Assembly (NCBI GenBank): GCA_024234815.1
Contig: JACKNO010000007.1
Span: forward strand, 1 to 64,000
Direction of reading: 5' to 3'
Source: Pseudomonadales bacterium
Lineage (GTDB): Bacteria > Pseudomonadota > Gammaproteobacteria > Pseudomonadales > Halieaceae
Length of the DNA stretch: 64,000 nt
Positions 61,446 through 64,000 of the stretch are shown here, piece after piece (position 1 is the first letter of the stretch; each line of letters opens with the position of its first letter). The position numbers were made by a program, and so were the translations under genes. The notes beneath the pieces were generated by a model, which ran no database searches, was not told where the DNA came from, and was given only the letters and a program-made list of their open reading frames with translations.

Positions 61446-62075
61446 TTAGTTGAGCAACACCAGCGCTTGATAGCGCTCGGCAAGCGCCGTGTAGACGGCG
61501 TCGGCGAAATCGTCGGCGGCGTGGTCCATGGCGGCAACCAGCTCGGAAAGGTGCTCGTTATCCTCCCTGCCAGCCCAGGTCTTGACGTAGCTGCCGTCCT
61601 TGTAGCCGTGATCCTGGCGGAAGAAATTGAGTACGTTCTTGCCCACATAGGCGGTGTAAAGCGTATCGAAATCGAGCCCCGAGGCGAGCATCAGATCCCG
61701 GAAACGGGAGGGTGAGAAGCTCTTGCTTTGCAGGCAGTGCAGAGCGAGTTCTTCAGTGGCTTCACGCACCCCGAGTCCGCTGGGCTCGCTCCTGGAGAGA
61801 TCTGCGATGATGTCATCCGCTATCTGTTCAACGGACTTGCCGTCGCGAAATAATGCCGACAGGCCAAAGTGCCAGATATCGATAACTTCGAGCCTGACCT
61901 GGTCCAGTTCCGGCTGCTGCTTTTTCCACCATTTGTAACCATAGTGGTCCATAAGCTCACCGCACTCGATCCACGCGGCGCGGTACCAGGCGAAGTTCTG
62001 CTCAACCCAGTGCTCGTGGACGCGCGTGTTCATGCTGTGCTGCATTTCCAGCATATTGACCAATGCCTGCTTCAA
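61446..62075 (-). CDS. dUTPase of the dimeric (MazG-like) family
   Basis: 209 aa all-alpha NTP-PPase-like protein. QNFAWYRAAWIECGELMDHYGYKWWKKQ, VRLEVIDIWHFGLSALF and TWAGREDNEHL (in parts) match the dimeric dUTP diphosphatase family with its metal-binding Glu/Asp residues. The start is unusual: no ATG fits, and TTG 62075, eight bases after GAGG, gives the conserved opening LKQALVNMLEMQHSMN. It is divergent from topB with a 170-bp gap. Confidence 0.85.
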   Translation of the reverse strand: MKQALVNMLEMQHSMNTRVHEHWVEQNFAWYRAAWIECGELMDHYGYKWWKKQQPELDQVRLEVIDIWHFGLSALFRDGKSVEQIADDIIADLSRSEPSGLGVREATEELALHCLQSKSFSPSRFRDLMLASGLDFDTLYTAYVGKNVLNFFRQDHGYKDGSYVKTWAGREDNEHLSELVAAMDHAADDFADAVYTALAERYQALVLLN

Positions 62076-62215
62076 CTGAATTACCTCGAATCGAATAAAT
62101 AGTGTTGCCAACCGCGCCCGGGTCGGTCGTGGAGCGGCGGACAGCGCCAGCGCTCGCGTATGATAAGCAGCGTGCGACAAGATATCCACTGACTGACAAC
62201 AGCTGATATCTGGAT

Positions 62216-62235
62216 AACTGTATTTATATACAGTA
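62216..62235 (+). promoter_or_regulatory. LexA (SOS) box before topB
   Basis: CTGTATTTATATACAG at 62218-62233 has both conserved triplets of the gammaproteobacterial LexA consensus (CTG-N10-CAG) with an AT-only centre, and the extended form reads AACTGTATTTATATACAGTA. It ends 10 bp before the topB ATG, so bound LexA should block topB transcription. The dUTPase gene diverges from the same gap. Confidence 0.85.
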
Positions 62236-62245
62236 TTGTTGCCCC

Positions 62246-64000
62246 ATGAAACTTTATATCGCCGAAAAACCCAGCCTGGGCCGGGCCATAGCCGAGGTAT
62301 TGCCCAGGCCGCATCGCAAGGCCGAGGGCTGTATTCATGTCGGCAATGGTGACTGCGTCAGCTGGTGCGTGGGACACCTGCTGGAATTGGCCGAGCCAGA
62401 CAACTATGACCCCGCCTTCAAACAATGGAGGTTCGAGCATCTGCCAATCACGCCGCAGCAGTGGCAACTGAAGCCCAAGTCAGGCGCCCGCAAGCAGCTG
62501 GCCGTGCTGCGCAAGCTGGTGAAGCAGGCCGACCAACTCGTCCACGCCGGCGACCCGGACCGGGAGGGCCAGTTGCTGGTCGACCAGGTGATTGACTACC
62601 TCAAGGTCAGCGGCGCCAAGCGGGCCGCTGTGCAGCGCTGCCTGATCAACGATCTCAATCCGCAGGCGGTCACCCGGGCGCTGGGCCAGCTGCGGGACAA
62701 CAGGGAGTTCGCGCCACTGTCCATTTCCGCACTGGCGCGCTCCCGGGCCGACTGGCTGTACGGGATCAATATGACCCGGGCGTACACGCTGATGGGGCGC
62801 AAAGTGGGTTACGCGGGCGTGCTGTCCGTTGGCCGGGTGCAGACGCCGGTGCTGGGTCTGGTGGTGAGGCGCGACGAGGAAATCGAGCGCTTCACTCCCA
62901 AACCTTTTTACCAGCTCGTGGCCCACGTGGTCACAAGCCGCGCAGAGCACTTCAAAGCCCGCTGGCAACCCAGCGCGGCCTGCGAACCCTGGCAGGATGA
63001 AGAAGGCAGGGTGTTATCAAAAGCCCTGGTTGAGAATGTGCGGTCACGTATTGCGCAGCAGCCCGCCAGCGTCACGCTCAGCAGCCGCAAGCTGAAGAAG
63101 CAGCCGCCTCCCCTGCCCTACAATTTATCCGCGCTGCAGATCGACGCGGCCAGGCGCTTTTCCATGAGCGCGAAGCAGGTGCTGGATACCTGTCAGGCCT
63201 TGTACGAACGCCACAAACTCCTGACCTACCCCCGCTCGGATTGCCGGTATCTGCCACGGGAACACCTGGCCGACCGCGAGGCTGTCATCAAAGCGCTGGC
63301 TAACAACTGTCACGCCCTCGCAAGCGCCGCAGGCGAAGCCGACCTGAGCCTGCAAAGCCGTGCCTGGGACAGCAACCGGGTGGAGGCACACCACGCGATC
63401 ATTCCCACGGCCCGAAAAATTGACGAAAACAGGCTGAGCCAGCCGGAGCGCAACATTTACGAACTGGTGGCCAGACACTACCTGGCGCAGTTCTACCCGA
63501 ACCACGAATACACGGACAGCCAGATCGACCTGGATATCGCGGGGGGTCGCTTCATTGCCAGGGCCAGAACCCCCGTGGAGCCCGGCTGGAAACAGCTGTT
63601 TCCCGCAGTCAGGGAACGGGACAATGGCGAACCCGCACTGAATACACAGTTGCCGACGCTCAGTAAGGGCGAAACCTGCCTGTGCGAATCCGGCGAAATC
63701 CTCGAGCGGGAAACCACGGCTCCCAGGCCTTTTGACGACGCCAGTTTGCTGGCGGCAATGACCGGTATCGCCCGCCACGTGCAAAGCCCGGAACTGCGTA
63801 AAATCCTGAAAGACACCGACGGCCTTGGTACCGAGGCCACGCGGGCCGGCATAATCGAACTCCTGTTCAGCCGCGGTTTTCTGGTTCGCAACGGCAAACA
63901 GATTCGCTCGACAACGGTGGGCAGAGGCTTGATTCACAGCTTGCCGGAGACCGCCGCCACGCCGGATATGACTGCTCACTGGGAAACCAGGCTCAATGCC
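62246..64000 (+). CDS. topB: DNA topoisomerase III (partial, 3' end outside)
   Basis: 585 codons from ATG 62246 to the window edge with no stop, so the gene runs off the end. Type IA topoisomerase: the TOPRIM domain has KLYIAEKPSLGRAIAEVL and VHAGDPDREGQLLVDQVI (acidic DxDRE triad), and the active-site tyrosine is Tyr328 in TYPRSDCRYLP, the same number as in E. coli TopB. SVGRVQTPVLGLVV and DGLGTEATRAGIIELLF are also canonical. It decatenates and relaxes DNA during replication and recombination. The LexA box just upstream suggests SOS control. Confidence 0.96.
   Translation, partial: MKLYIAEKPSLGRAIAEVLPRPHRKAEGCIHVGNGDCVSWCVGHLLELAEPDNYDPAFKQWRFEHLPITPQQWQLKPKSGARKQLAVLRKLVKQADQLVHAGDPDREGQLLVDQVIDYLKVSGAKRAAVQRCLINDLNPQAVTRALGQLRDNREFAPLSISALARSRADWLYGINMTRAYTLMGRKVGYAGVLSVGRVQTPVLGLVVRRDEEIERFTPKPFYQLVAHVVTSRAEHFKARWQPSAACEPWQDEEGRVLSKALVENVRSRIAQQPASVTLSSRKLKKQPPPLPYNLSALQIDAARRFSMSAKQVLDTCQALYERHKLLTYPRSDCRYLPREHLADREAVIKALANNCHALASAAGEADLSLQSRAWDSNRVEAHHAIIPTARKIDENRLSQPERNIYELVARHYLAQFYPNHEYTDSQIDLDIAGGRFIARARTPVEPGWKQLFPAVRERDNGEPALNTQLPTLSKGETCLCESGEILERETTAPRPFDDASLLAAMTGIARHVQSPELRKILKDTDGLGTEATRAGIIELLFSRGFLVRNGKQIRSTTVGRGLIHSLPETAATPDMTAHWETRLNA

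Overview
This is a 64 kb piece of a high-GC gammaproteobacterial chromosome. The gene order cysG-serS-crcB / rarA-lolA-ftsK / trxB-aat-bpt-infA / clpA-clpS / icd-rluE-nudJ-mnmA-hflD-purB is the Pseudomonas/Cellvibrionales arrangement. The protein style (acidic Prc tail, photolyase cluster, GPH transporter, F420-type LLM oxidoreductase, M32 peptidase) points to a marine member of the Halieaceae (OM60/NOR5) type. That placement is an inference; there is no rRNA gene in the window to confirm it. No tRNA, rRNA, CRISPR array, insertion sequence or prophage was seen.

Layout. 1-273 is the tail of a Prc/Tsp protease. 326-9000, minus strand: cysG, serS, crcB, galE, rarA, lolA and ftsK. 9222-11963, plus strand: trxB, aat, bpt and infA, facing clpA/clpS. 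Between clpS and icd, where relatives such as Pseudomonas carry cspD, lies about 1.2 kb of non-coding DNA holding two 57-bp repeats and three ~295-bp tandem units rich in inverted repeats. After icd, a housekeeping run continues to 24729: rluE, nudJ, mnmA, hflD, purB, the ribosomal oxygenase roxA, a small DUF7931-like gene and pabB. 24769-33417, all minus: thrH, cysB, a 5'-nucleotidase, an acetyl-CoA hydrolase/transferase, an alanine/glycine:cation symporter, a PLP desulfhydrase-like enzyme, an isolated yajC and xth.

33591-45895 is the accessory, catabolic-looking part: a MarR regulator, SnoaL-like, amidohydrolase and metallo-beta-lactamase-fold genes, bcp, a Nudix gene, a flavin reductase, moaC-D-E, an LLM oxidoreductase, a GPH transporter, a PhyH-type dioxygenase, a pectin-acetylesterase-like lipoprotein and an EstB-like serine hydrolase.

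46107-52942 holds a yeeN-type gene followed by a photolyase neighbourhood: a MerR/LitR-like regulator, DUF523-DUF1722, a TIGR01777 epimerase, Sir2, a PPOX-type flavoprotein and photolyase. Then come a DUF922 metalloprotease, an M32 carboxypeptidase and yccA, followed by a compact tRNA-modification run tusD-C-B-E, trpD2, trmA, and then phhB. The window ends with a winged-helix plus nuclease-like protein, a dimeric-type dUTPase and the first 585 codons of topB, which has a near-consensus LexA box just before its start.

The most unusual items are the clpS-icd repeat array, the LexA box on topB, the photolyase cluster whose MerR regulator lacks a cobalamin motif, the LLM/PhyH/transporter group, and the wHTH-nuclease protein. 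Functions are assigned by reading motifs and family resemblance; no database search was run.
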